Shown in pieces: positions 52,061 to 61,735 of a stretch of DNA of 64,000 bases. Origin of the DNA: Bacteroidaceae bacterium (GTDB lineage Bacteria; Bacteroidota; Bacteroidia; Bacteroidales; Bacteroidaceae); the NCBI GenBank assembly GCA_017483605.1, contig JAFUWG010000022.1, positions 17,647 to 81,646 on the forward strand. The letters run 5' to 3'. The notes under the pieces were generated by a model, which saw only the letters and a program-made list of their open reading frames with translations, ran no database searches and was not told the origin of the DNA. The position numbers and the translations under genes were made by a program. Within the stretch, counting starts at the first letter, position 1. Each line of letters starts with the position of its first letter.

Positions 52061-54988
52061 ATGAAAAAGCATTTACTGACGATTTTAACCCTATTAGGAT
52101 TCAGTGCAGCCACTTACGCACAGACAGAACAAACCGAATTGAGCACCAGCGAACTGACGGCTCTTTACAAGACGCAGGCTCGCAATTGGGGCAGCATCCA
52201 CGACCCCTCTGTTGTTTGGGACTCCAACACCCAGACCTTCTACATCTATGGCTCCCACTATGCAGGAGTCAAGACCAAGAATTTCAATAGTTACACCAAC
52301 ATCTCCAACTATTACAGCGGCAGCATTTCCTACAACAATGCCTACCGTGCCTTTCTTTCCAATCCGACCCATACCGTCAAGCGTTGTCTTCCTGGCAGCA
52401 CCACTGAGGAAGAAGTCACCCTTGGCTCTTTCGATGCAGGGGCATTTGCCTCCATCTACAGCACGGGTGGGGCAGCGGAGTGGGTGAGAGGCTGCCAATG
52501 GGCACCCGACCTTGTCTATAACCCCAACACAGGCAAGTGGAACTACTATCTGAGTATCAACGGCGACAACTGGGCATCCGTCATCGTTCTCATGACAAGC
52601 GACAGCCCCGAAGGTCCATTCACCTACGAAGCGCCCATCATTTTCGGCGGCTTCAACAACCAGAGTTACACCGTTGGCAACGCCTCCAAGAAAGTCAACT
52701 ATAAAGACACCGACCTTGAATTAGTGCTTGGCTCACTTTCTTCATTGCCAGCACGTTACAATGTCGGCAAGTCTTGGGGCGACTACTATCCCAACTGCAT
52801 TGACCCTTGCGTCTTCTTCGACGAAGAAGGCGAAATGTGGATGTCCTACGGCTCATGGTCAGGCGGCATTTTCATCATCAAACTCGACAAGAACACCGGC
52901 CTTCGCGATTACACCTACACCTATAGCGGCACAGCCACCAGCGCCAGCAAGTCCGCCACCAGCGATGCCTATTTTGGCAAGAAGATAGCAGGCGGAGCCT
53001 ATGTCAGTGGCGAAGGCTCTTATATTCAGCACATTGGCGATTATTACTACCTCTTCATCAGTTATGGCGGTTTTGCTCCCAATGGAGGCTACGAGATGCG
53101 AATCTTCCGTTCCGAGAAGCCCGATGACTCCTACAAGGATGCAGCAGGCACCAGCCCCATTGAGACCAATTACCGGCTCAACTATGGCCCCAAAGCCACT
53201 ACCAACATGGGCGTGAAACTCATCGGAGCCATGAACCACTGGGGTTTGATGACCACAGGCGAAACAGCCCAGGGCCACAACTCCGCTTGTCAGGACGACC
53301 TTGGCCGTACATTCCTTGTGTGCCACACCAAGTTCAACGACGGAACCGCAGGCCATCAAATCAGAGCCTATCAACTGTATCTCAACAAGTTCGGTTGGCT
53401 CTGCACAGCCCCCTTCCAGTTCAATGGCGAGACCACGACCGATGCGACCCTTGCCACCACCCAGCCCTATTCAGCCGCCGATGTCGAAGGCGACTACCAT
53501 GTCATCCTTCACCCCTACAAACTTGACCATAACAACATGGAAGAGTCCACCCCGTCCCTCATCCATCTTTCAGCCGACGGCAAGGTGACAGGCGACTACA
53601 CTGGCTCGTGGTCTTACACCGACGAAGGGGCATCCTACTTCCAAATCAAACTCAAGGTCACCTCTTCCAGCACCTACACCTTCAATGGCGTTGTCGTCGA
53701 GCAGACCCTCGAAGGCTCCAACGCCAAAGCCCTCTGCTTCACCACCGTTTGTACAGGCAACGGCACCATGCAAGGCGTTCCCTGCTGGGGCTACAAACTC
53801 CAGCCGCAGTATGCCATTGCCTACAACTACCAGAAGTACAGCGGCACCTATTTCAAGACATCCCTCGTCTCCAACATCTCCAAGAATGTAGAACTCATGT
53901 TCGACCCCGAAGAGAATGTCGAACTGACATGGACATCCTCCCAGCCCGATGTCGTCAGCAACACCGGCAAATACAACGCTCCCGAAGAGCGTACCAGCCT
54001 CACGCTGACGGCACGCCTCTCGTGCGGCAACTATTATTGGGCACACGACTACACCGCTTCAGCCCGAGCCGCCACCGCCGTGGAGGGTGACCAGACCACA
54101 GGGCTTGTCGCCTTCTACAATTTCGACGAGACCCCCACCTACAACCAGTACAACGCCGAGTCCCGTGCCACCTATGGCCGTTCCAGCACCTCTTCCGGCA
54201 TCGTGCCGACCCTTGGCAACGACTGGGCACGTTTTGGCAAGGTCGTTCACCAATACTTCGGAGCCAATGGCGTCAACAGTTACACCCGCATCCCGAATCC
54301 GTTGGCTGACCAAGCCGACTTGGAAGGCTTCACCGTCAGCCTTTGGGTGAAGCGAACCGATGCCAACCTTTGGGATGCCCTCTGGAGTTTCTTCAACGGT
54401 GCCACCGCCGGAGTCAGCGGCGCCCGTCTCTACTTCACTGGCAACAGTTACCTTGGCTTCAACGACAACAACGGCAATTGGTTCGACGTCAACCATCCCG
54501 ACACCAAGGTCATCAGCAAAATCTCAGTAGGGGAGTGGCACCTTCTCACCGTCACCTACTCCAAGGCAAACGGCTATATGCTCTACCTCGACGGCTCCAA
54601 GTATCTCAGTTCGCAACTCAACTACACAGGCAGCGTCTCTGCCGACGAGTTCGACCGCAGCCTCGTGCTCGATTTCGTCAAGTCCGCCAAGTATTTCTAC
54701 CTCGGCCTTGGCTCCTTCTGGGGTTCGGCAGATGCCTATTTCGACGACCTGATGATTTACAACCGCGAACTTTCAGCCGACGACGTGGCAGGGCTCAACA
54801 CCCTCCTGAATCGTGTCAACAATTTTGACACCAACATCGCCGATTGCATCACAGAGATAGCCGTCGACGAATCCGCAGCCTCCGTCCCCGCCTACAAGCA
54901 GGGCATCTACGACCTCATGGGCCGCAGAGTGGCAGTTCCGGGCAAAGGCTTCTACATCGTCAACGGCAAGAAAGTCCTCTTCAAGTAA
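52061..54988 (+). CDS. Secreted GH43 glycoside hydrolase with LamG domain and C-terminal sorting-like motif
   Basis: Exported five-bladed beta-propeller glycosidase, 975 residues, likely acting on arabinan, arabinoxylan or related plant polysaccharide. The signal peptide ends near TYAQ (residue 21). The GH43 triad is readable: D48 in IHDPSVV (base), D248 in CIDPCVFFD (pKa modulator) and E318 in VSGEGSYI (acid); WAPDLVY (about 147-153) is another family motif. A beta domain follows to about 660, then a LamG/concanavalin-like domain (about 680-905: GLVAFYNFDE, FTVSLWVKR, WHLLTVTYSK). The C-terminus, GIYDLMGRRV to GFYIVNGKKVLFK, matches the end of the 25640 protein. No SusCD pair is cotranscribed with it. 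Exact substrate unknown. Confidence 0.9.
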   Translation: MKKHLLTILTLLGFSAATYAQTEQTELSTSELTALYKTQARNWGSIHDPSVVWDSNTQTFYIYGSHYAGVKTKNFNSYTNISNYYSGSISYNNAYRAFLSNPTHTVKRCLPGSTTEEEVTLGSFDAGAFASIYSTGGAAEWVRGCQWAPDLVYNPNTGKWNYYLSINGDNWASVIVLMTSDSPEGPFTYEAPIIFGGFNNQSYTVGNASKKVNYKDTDLELVLGSLSSLPARYNVGKSWGDYYPNCIDPCVFFDEEGEMWMSYGSWSGGIFIIKLDKNTGLRDYTYTYSGTATSASKSATSDAYFGKKIAGGAYVSGEGSYIQHIGDYYYLFISYGGFAPNGGYEMRIFRSEKPDDSYKDAAGTSPIETNYRLNYGPKATTNMGVKLIGAMNHWGLMTTGETAQGHNSACQDDLGRTFLVCHTKFNDGTAGHQIRAYQLYLNKFGWLCTAPFQFNGETTTDATLATTQPYSAADVEGDYHVILHPYKLDHNNMEESTPSLIHLSADGKVTGDYTGSWSYTDEGASYFQIKLKVTSSSTYTFNGVVVEQTLEGSNAKALCFTTVCTGNGTMQGVPCWGYKLQPQYAIAYNYQKYSGTYFKTSLVSNISKNVELMFDPEENVELTWTSSQPDVVSNTGKYNAPEERTSLTLTARLSCGNYYWAHDYTASARAATAVEGDQTTGLVAFYNFDETPTYNQYNAESRATYGRSSTSSGIVPTLGNDWARFGKVVHQYFGANGVNSYTRIPNPLADQADLEGFTVSLWVKRTDANLWDALWSFFNGATAGVSGARLYFTGNSYLGFNDNNGNWFDVNHPDTKVISKISVGEWHLLTVTYSKANGYMLYLDGSKYLSSQLNYTGSVSADEFDRSLVLDFVKSAKYFYLGLGSFWGSADAYFDDLMIYNRELSADDVAGLNTLLNRVNNFDTNIADCITEIAVDESAASVPAYKQGIYDLMGRRVAVPGKGFYIVNGKKVLFK

Positions 54989-55006
54989 ACCTCTTTCCTC
55001 CGCCCC

Positions 55007-55102
55007 CTACGTCGTTACCTCGATGCGTATGAATTCGTGTACGGGTGTTGTATGATTACAACTCCTCGACACGAATTCATACGCATCGAGGTAACGACAT
55101 AG
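55007..55102. repeat. Long hairpin element, copy 2 (conserved 28-base centre)
   Basis: Arms 55007-55040 and 55069-55102 are 34 bases each with one mismatch, around a 28-base centre that differs from copy 1 at 18216-18243 in only three bases, all in its right half. The stem differs from copy 1 at 55031/55078 and 55037/55072, both changes compensated. It begins 18 bases after the GH43 stop and has no T run. The rest of the 393-base gap up to 55381 is AT-rich and contains only a promoter. Confidence 0.88.
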
Positions 55103-55213
55103 ATACCCCCTTCATTTTTTGCCATCCCCCGTAACCAACTTTGCCATTTTTGGTCACATTCTCCCGTTTTTAATGTTAAATTTAACCTTTGTTGTGATTC
55201 TTTTAGATTTTTT

Positions 55214-55245
55214 TTTGTTCATGTGAAAGAAAAGTCGTTTCTTTG
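55214..55245 (+). promoter_or_regulatory. Promoter of fasciclin-SusCD cassette
   Basis: TTTG at 55214-55217, a 20-base spacer and TTTCTTTG at 55238-55245, one base off TAnnTTTG. The start codon follows 136 bases later, so a leader of about 130 bases is predicted. Confidence 0.6.
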
Positions 55246-55381
55246 CATGAGTTATCAATACAAAGGCGGCAATTTGGCCAAATGTTACCGCTGCTGTACG
55301 ACGAACTCCGATTGGAAACAATTATTTTTTTACTAACATTTTATTCTTTTAGAAAGAGACAAACAAATCTATTCTAATATT

Positions 55382-58291
55382 ATGTTGTATAACTTTCAGA
55401 GGAAAAAACTGTGCAGACATCTCTTGGTAGGAGGTGCGCTGTGTGTTGCAGGTTTGGGAGTTTACTCCTGCTCTGACACGTATGACCTTGATACTGAACA
55501 GCCATCCAACCTGAACAGTATCTATGGCTACATGGAAGACCAGGGAAATTTCAAAACGTATCTGCGACTGATTGAAGATCTTGGGCAAGGAGAAATACTT
55601 GCCAAGACCGGTAGTAAAACGATGTTTATTGCCGACGACGACGCGTTCACTCGCTTCTTCGCTTCTAACAAGTGGGGCGTGAGGAGTTACGAACAGTTGT
55701 CTCTTGCTCAGAAGAAACTTCTGCTCAATTCGGCAATGATTGACAACCCCTATTCTACCTCCATGCTCTCCACGGCAGAAGGTCCAGTCAAGGGTGAGGT
55801 TTGTCGCCGTTCATCGTCACTGACACTCTACGATTCAGTGCTCGTTGTTCACGCCAACTCGGCTGCTGCCGACGACATTCTGCCGCACAACGACCGCTTC
55901 AACGAGATTCGTGCCAACCACGACACCATCGTGCTCTACACCGACGCATCCAATGCGGCTCCAATGGTTCACTTCAACTACAAGTTCGTGGCATCCAACA
56001 AGTTGGAGAGCACCGACATCGACTTCCTTTACAACCAGACTCCTGGCACACGCGGCAATGACGACGTGTATGTGAACAACGCAAAGGTCATCGATGCCAA
56101 CATTTTCTGTAAGAACGGATTCATCCACAAGGTGGACGAGGTGATTCTTCCACTCGACAACATGGCTGAAATCATCCGCAAAGACCCTGAGACCAAGATT
56201 TTCAGCGGACTGGTAGAGCGTTTCGCTGCTCCTGACTACACAAGGGCACTCACCGATGCCTACAACGTCAACAAGGGCGCCAGCATCGACTCCGTCTTCA
56301 ACAAGCGCTACTTCTCCGACCGCTCTGCAGGTTCAACCCGCGAGAATGACCAGGCTTACGACACCGACAAGAACGGCGGCACATTCGACGCATCTCTGAA
56401 GTTCGACCCAGGATGGAACGGCTACATGCCACTCTCTGGTGACCCACGCGATGCCATGATGGAAGACCTCGCCGTCATGCTCGTCCCCACCGACTCTGCC
56501 ATGAACGAATGGTGGAACAACGGCGGCGGTAAGGTGGTTCAGGACTACTACGGCACCATCGAGAGAACACCTAACTCTGTGCTTGACGACCTCATCCGCG
56601 TCAACCAACTTATCTCCCTCGTTGCCTCTGTGCCATCACGCTTCGAGGACGTGCTCAACGATGCCAACGAGCCTCTCGGCATCACCGAGGCTGACGTCAA
56701 GAGCGTCACACTCGGCTGTAACGGTGTGATTTACAAGACCAACAAAGTCTTCGCACCAACCTCCTATTCTTCAGTCCTCTTCCCAGCCGTTATCGATACG
56801 ACCAACTTCAAGATTATCGAGAACGCCATCAGCAACTTGGACTACGATAAGTACCTCAACTCAATGGTTTCCGAGTACGTGTTCATCATCCCAACCAACG
56901 ATGGTCTTCTCTCTTACGTTGACCCCGTGTCTTACGGACAGACCACCTCACAACTTTGGGAGTTCCACTTCGACGCAACCAAGTCAAAGGCACAGCGTAT
57001 CTACGCCGACGTTTACAAGTGCAACCTCAATGAGACCACAGGCAAGTGGGAAAAGGATGGCGACAAGGTGTTCACCATTCAGAACCAGAGCGTTACATCC
57101 ACTTCTACCGCACTGAACAACCGTCTCGAAGACCTCCTCGACAACATCATCGTCACGACAGGCTATGAGGCAGGCAAGAAATACTATCGCACCAAGGGTA
57201 ACACCTTCGTTCGCATCGACGGCATCACCGAAGGCAGCCACGTTTATGGAGCATTCCAGGCAGAACGTGACTACCCGCTCACCGTCCAGAAGGTTTACAA
57301 CATGGAGAACGGTCACGCCCTCGTGGTGGACGGTCCTGTGATGGGTTCACGCAAGTCTGTTGCCATGACCCTTTCAGAGAATCCAGACTTCTCCGAGTTC
57401 CTTGGCATCATGCAGCAATGCGGTGCCCTTGCCAACAGCAACGGTAAGGATAAGTGGACAGCCGTAGCAAGTGCGGAAGGTTATGGCAACCTCTTCAACC
57501 TCAAGACCTACGGTGATGTCGGTGCCGAGGACAGACCCGCTTCCGGTTCTGCCACTCAGAAGGCTACTTACATCCTCAACAACTACCACTACACCGTTTA
57601 TGCTCCAACCAACGCAGCCATGCAGAAGGCTTACGACATGGGTCTCCCAAGCCTTGCTGACCTTGCCGAAGCCGAAGAGTATGATAGGGAACAGGTAGAA
57701 TCTGGCGTAGCCCTCACTTCCGACTCCGCTGCTCGTGTTCGTGAAGCCATGCTTGACTTCGTGAAGTACCACATTCAAGATAACTCCGTCTATGTGGACA
57801 GCGGCTTCGCTTCTGCTTCTTACGAGTCAGCCAAGACAGAACTGATTGCTTCTACCACCGTGGCAGAGAATGTTCCAGAGTCAAGCCTTGGCAATTACAC
57901 CATCAAGAGCAAGTCTCTGAACGCCGACGGTACCTACAACGTCATCTACTATACTGGCAAGTATTCTCCAGGTCGTCCATACAAGATTAAGGTGGATGTT
58001 TCTGCCAACGGCATGACCGTGACAGACAACATCGGTCAGACCCACAACGTCATCATGACCGACGGCATGTACAATCTCATGGCGAATGAATACTGGATTA
58101 AAGGTACAATGGCACTGACTGCCAATCCATACCAATATAATATAGATAACTCATCTTCTGTTGCTATCCATGCGATAGATGGTCCGCTCGTATATGCTGA
58201 CGGCAAGCACACCGATGCTGAGGGCAACCTCGTGCCAACCCAGTTCATATACAAGTACAAGCCTCTTACTTCAGAAGCCAAACGTCGTTAA
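55382..58291 (+). CDS. Fasciclin (FAS1)-domain surface lipoprotein, multi-domain
   Basis: A 969-residue lipoprotein with lipobox VYSC (Cys near residue 30) and acidic residues right after it (SDTYDLD), which favours surface display. Three FAS1-like units are visible at about 50-240 (NFKTYLRLIEDLG, TMFIADDDAFTRFF), 270-500 (LAVMLVPTDSAMNEWW, YVFIIPTNDGLLSYV) and 660-950 (FSEFLGIMQQCG, YTVYAPTNAAMQKAY). FAS1 domains bind proteins or sugars in adhesion. It opens an operon with SusC, SusD and a second fasciclin protein, at the place where other loci carry SusE/F or enzymes. No hydrolase motif. Ligand unknown. Confidence 0.87.
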   Translation: MLYNFQRKKLCRHLLVGGALCVAGLGVYSCSDTYDLDTEQPSNLNSIYGYMEDQGNFKTYLRLIEDLGQGEILAKTGSKTMFIADDDAFTRFFASNKWGVRSYEQLSLAQKKLLLNSAMIDNPYSTSMLSTAEGPVKGEVCRRSSSLTLYDSVLVVHANSAAADDILPHNDRFNEIRANHDTIVLYTDASNAAPMVHFNYKFVASNKLESTDIDFLYNQTPGTRGNDDVYVNNAKVIDANIFCKNGFIHKVDEVILPLDNMAEIIRKDPETKIFSGLVERFAAPDYTRALTDAYNVNKGASIDSVFNKRYFSDRSAGSTRENDQAYDTDKNGGTFDASLKFDPGWNGYMPLSGDPRDAMMEDLAVMLVPTDSAMNEWWNNGGGKVVQDYYGTIERTPNSVLDDLIRVNQLISLVASVPSRFEDVLNDANEPLGITEADVKSVTLGCNGVIYKTNKVFAPTSYSSVLFPAVIDTTNFKIIENAISNLDYDKYLNSMVSEYVFIIPTNDGLLSYVDPVSYGQTTSQLWEFHFDATKSKAQRIYADVYKCNLNETTGKWEKDGDKVFTIQNQSVTSTSTALNNRLEDLLDNIIVTTGYEAGKKYYRTKGNTFVRIDGITEGSHVYGAFQAERDYPLTVQKVYNMENGHALVVDGPVMGSRKSVAMTLSENPDFSEFLGIMQQCGALANSNGKDKWTAVASAEGYGNLFNLKTYGDVGAEDRPASGSATQKATYILNNYHYTVYAPTNAAMQKAYDMGLPSLADLAEAEEYDREQVESGVALTSDSAARVREAMLDFVKYHIQDNSVYVDSGFASASYESAKTELIASTTVAENVPESSLGNYTIKSKSLNADGTYNVIYYTGKYSPGRPYKIKVDVSANGMTVTDNIGQTHNVIMTDGMYNLMANEYWIKGTMALTANPYQYNIDNSSSVAIHAIDGPLVYADGKHTDAEGNLVPTQFIYKYKPLTSEAKRR

Positions 58292-58303
58292 TAAATCATT
58301 ATC

Positions 58304-61300
58304 ATGAAAAAAATAGTATCAATCCTAATGCTGTTCACCTGCATCTGCCTCACGGCAAGTGCACAGGTTAAGGCGGGCGACGTAATCAGCGGTCAGGTCT
58401 GGGATGATTTGGAACCTCTGATGATGTGTAATGTGGTCGAAATCGACAACAACAACCGTATCGTTGCCGCTGGAGTTACCGATATCAATGGTAACTTCTC
58501 ATTCAAGATTGTGAATCCGAAGGACAAAATCCGAATCTCCTACATCGGTTGCCAGACAGTCAACCTGCCCATCACCAAGCGAGCATTCGGCAAGATTGTC
58601 CTGAAGAGCAACACGCAACTCCAGGAAGTAACCGTCAAGGCGGTTCGTAAGACACAGACTTCGGGTCTGCAGATTCCTGTCACTGAAATTTCTGTAGCCA
58701 GCCAGACCATCGACATGAAGGAGTTCGAAGGAATCGGTATGACTACGGTTGACGAAGCCCTCCAGGGTCGTATCGCAGGTCTCGACATCGTTGCCAACTC
58801 TGGTAACCTCGGTGCCGGTACCACCATGCGTCTCCGTGGTGTTTCCACCATCAACGGTAACTCCGACCCGCTCATCGTGGTCAACGGTAACGTTTGGACC
58901 AACGACGCTAACTCCGACTTCGACTACACCAATGCCAACGAAGAGAAGTTTGCCGAACTCCTCAATGTCAACCCCGAGGATATCGAGTCTATCACCGTCC
59001 TCAAGGACGCTGCAGCAACAGCCATTTGGGGTTCGCAGGGTGCTAACGGTGTGATTGAAATCAAGACCAAGCGTGGTGCCAAGGGCAAGACCTCTGTGCA
59101 GTACTCTTACCGTTTCACAGGCAGTTGGCAGCCAGAAGGCTACAAACTCCTCAATGGTGACGACTACACCATGTACTTGAAAGAGGCTTACTTCAATCCT
59201 AAGCAAACCGATGGTTACTCCAACAACAACTCCGCCAATTATGTTCCAGAAATTGGTTACAACCCCAACTTCTCAGAATATAATATGTATAACGACAACA
59301 CCGACTGGCGTGATGCAATCAAGCAGTTTGGTCAGAGTCATCAGCACTATGTAGCACTCTCTGGTGGTGGTGAGAAGGCGAACTTCCGTATTTCAGGTGG
59401 TTACGACCATCAGACAGGTACGGTCATCAAGCAGCAACTCGACCGCTTCACCACACGTGTCGCCCTCGACTATTTCGTCAGCGACCGCATCAAGGTGCAG
59501 ACTAACTTCGACCTCACTTACACGAAAAACCAGAAGAACTATCGCTATGTAATAGATAATGTGGCAAGAGACCTTTTGGCTATCGCCAACAATAAGATGC
59601 CAAACCTTTCTATTTATGAAGAGGATGAGAATGGTAACGACACGGGCAGATTCTACACGATGAACCCATACATCACCGCAGCAACAGGTGGTTATGCCGC
59701 TTCTCGCCAATTGTTGGAAGACCAATACTCTATGCCTAACCCTGTGGCAATCGCACATCAGGCAAAGAACGAAGAGAAGACCGTGAAACTTTCTCCAGAA
59801 TTCATCCTTCAGTACGACCTGCTCGGCACAGAGCCAGACCAGCATCGTCTGAGATACGAGGGGCAGATTGTCTTCGATATCTACAATCTCAACGAGGATA
59901 CCTACTTCCCCGGCTCACTCATCGCCAACAACTGGTCGGCTGATACGTACAATGCAGCCTCTGCATACAGTTACAAGAGCCACGGACTTTCTACTCGTCA
60001 CACACTGACATTCTCTCCTCACTTCAAGAATGAGAACCACTCGCTCCAGTTCATGGGAAGATTCCAGTACAACAGCGGTTCTTCTTCCAACCAGACACTG
60101 GCTGAGAAGTGGCTGCCAACAGCCGATGGCATTACCTCTCCTTTGGCTGGTGGTGTCAACACTGGCTTCAGCACAGGTGCAGGCGAATGGAAGTCTCAGT
60201 TCTTCCTCTTCTCGCTCCACTACGCCTACAAGGGTAAGTACATCGTAGATGCCACGCTCCGTCGAGACGGTTCTACCAAGTTCGGTCCTTCTAAGCGTTG
60301 GGGTAACTTCCCGGGTCTCTCTGCTCGTTGGAACATCAGCGACGAGCCATTCATGGAGAAACTGAAGTGGATTTCGATGCTCTCCATTCGTCCAGGTTGG
60401 GGTATCGTAGGTCGTCAACCAGACTCTGAATACCTCTACTTCTCGAAGTATGCAACAGGTAACCGCTACCTCGGCAACGTCTCTGTGGCACCATCTAACA
60501 TTCGTCTGGCAGACCTCCAGTGGGAACAGAAGGAAACTTGGAACCTCGGTTTCGACTTCGGATTCCTCGACAACAAGATTGATGGTGACGTTTCTATCTA
60601 TACGCAGAAGACCAGTGACCTTCTCATGCAGAACCGTGCCATCCCATCATCTTCTGGTTACTCAACCATCTCTTGGCAGAACGTAGGTTCTATGCGCAAC
60701 AACGGTTGGGAATTCAACATCAATGGTCACAAGATTGTGAAGGCTGGCAAGTTCTCTATGGACTTCAACATTACGTTCGCCAACAACCGCAACGAGGTGC
60801 TTTCGATGGACGAAACCGTGCTTGAGACCATGAACGGCTCTGGCAATACGCCTGACAACGGTGCTTACCTCTCGATGGTACGCCTCCACAACCCGCTCGG
60901 TTCTATCTACGGTTATCGCTACCTCGGTGTTTACCGCTATTCAGAGTACTCTGATGCTGAGGCTGCCTACAATGCAGGCGACATCACACTGGACGAACTG
61001 AATGCTGTCAACATCGCTCCTGTGGCTCGCAATGCCGCTGGCGACATCATCTATGATGCCAAGGGTGCAGCCAAGATGATGTACTACGACTACGAGAATA
61101 CACAGTACCCATTCGTGGGTGGTGATGCTATCTATGAGGATGTGAACCACGATGGTCAAATCAATGCCCTCGACGTGGTTTACCTTGGTTCTTCACTGCC
61201 TAAACTCACGGGTGGTTTCGGTACTCGCCTCACCTACGGCAACTGGAGCATGAACATCCAGTTCAACTACCGCTATGGCAACAAGGCAATCAACGCGGCT

Positions 61301-61720
61301 CGCATGGGTGTGGAGAACATGGCAACCAACTCCAACATGTCTCAGGCGGTGAACTGGCGTTGGCACAACGAAGGCGACCTCGCCCAGATTCCACGTGCAG
61401 CCTCTATTTCATCGACCATCACGGGTGGTGCAACGACGGCTACGACACACAACTACCTCGGTAGCGACCGCTTCGTGGAGGACGCTTCTTTCCTCCGTCT
61501 GAACTATGTGCAGTTGGCTTACACTTTCGAGCCTAAGCAACTCAAGCAGTTCGGCATTCGTTCTCTCCGATTCAACTTGACTTTGAACAACTTGTTCTGT
61601 ATCACGAAGTATTCTGGTGCTGACCCTGAAATTGTACAATCAGGTTTTGCTGCTGCTACAGACTACTCGCGTACATCACGTGCCAAGTCGTTCACACTCG
61701 GTGCTTCTATCTCATTCTAA
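58304..61720 (+). CDS. SusC/RagA-family TonB-linked outer-membrane transporter (locus 3)
   Basis: TonB-dependent importer, 1138 residues, the longest of the three. Signal peptide to about 21 (LTASAQ), a carboxypeptidase-like domain (VISGQVWDDLEPLMMCNVV, about 28-105) with unusual Met and Cys residues, plug with PLIVVNGNVWTND in place of the usual VDG and EDIESITVLKDAAATAIWGSQGANG, then the barrel. The VNG variant marks the fasciclin-linked SusC group. It starts 12 bases after the fasciclin gene and ends 15 before SusD. The cargo is not deducible. Confidence 0.94.
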   Translation: MKKIVSILMLFTCICLTASAQVKAGDVISGQVWDDLEPLMMCNVVEIDNNNRIVAAGVTDINGNFSFKIVNPKDKIRISYIGCQTVNLPITKRAFGKIVLKSNTQLQEVTVKAVRKTQTSGLQIPVTEISVASQTIDMKEFEGIGMTTVDEALQGRIAGLDIVANSGNLGAGTTMRLRGVSTINGNSDPLIVVNGNVWTNDANSDFDYTNANEEKFAELLNVNPEDIESITVLKDAAATAIWGSQGANGVIEIKTKRGAKGKTSVQYSYRFTGSWQPEGYKLLNGDDYTMYLKEAYFNPKQTDGYSNNNSANYVPEIGYNPNFSEYNMYNDNTDWRDAIKQFGQSHQHYVALSGGGEKANFRISGGYDHQTGTVIKQQLDRFTTRVALDYFVSDRIKVQTNFDLTYTKNQKNYRYVIDNVARDLLAIANNKMPNLSIYEEDENGNDTGRFYTMNPYITAATGGYAASRQLLEDQYSMPNPVAIAHQAKNEEKTVKLSPEFILQYDLLGTEPDQHRLRYEGQIVFDIYNLNEDTYFPGSLIANNWSADTYNAASAYSYKSHGLSTRHTLTFSPHFKNENHSLQFMGRFQYNSGSSSNQTLAEKWLPTADGITSPLAGGVNTGFSTGAGEWKSQFFLFSLHYAYKGKYIVDATLRRDGSTKFGPSKRWGNFPGLSARWNISDEPFMEKLKWISMLSIRPGWGIVGRQPDSEYLYFSKYATGNRYLGNVSVAPSNIRLADLQWEQKETWNLGFDFGFLDNKIDGDVSIYTQKTSDLLMQNRAIPSSSGYSTISWQNVGSMRNNGWEFNINGHKIVKAGKFSMDFNITFANNRNEVLSMDETVLETMNGSGNTPDNGAYLSMVRLHNPLGSIYGYRYLGVYRYSEYSDAEAAYNAGDITLDELNAVNIAPVARNAAGDIIYDAKGAAKMMYYDYENTQYPFVGGDAIYEDVNHDGQINALDVVYLGSSLPKLTGGFGTRLTYGNWSMNIQFNYRYGNKAINAARMGVENMATNSNMSQAVNWRWHNEGDLAQIPRAASISSTITGGATTATTHNYLGSDRFVEDASFLRLNYVQLAYTFEPKQLKQFGIRSLRFNLTLNNLFCITKYSGADPEIVQSGFAAATDYSRTSRAKSFTLGASISF

Positions 61721-61735
61721 AAGGCGAATACAGTT

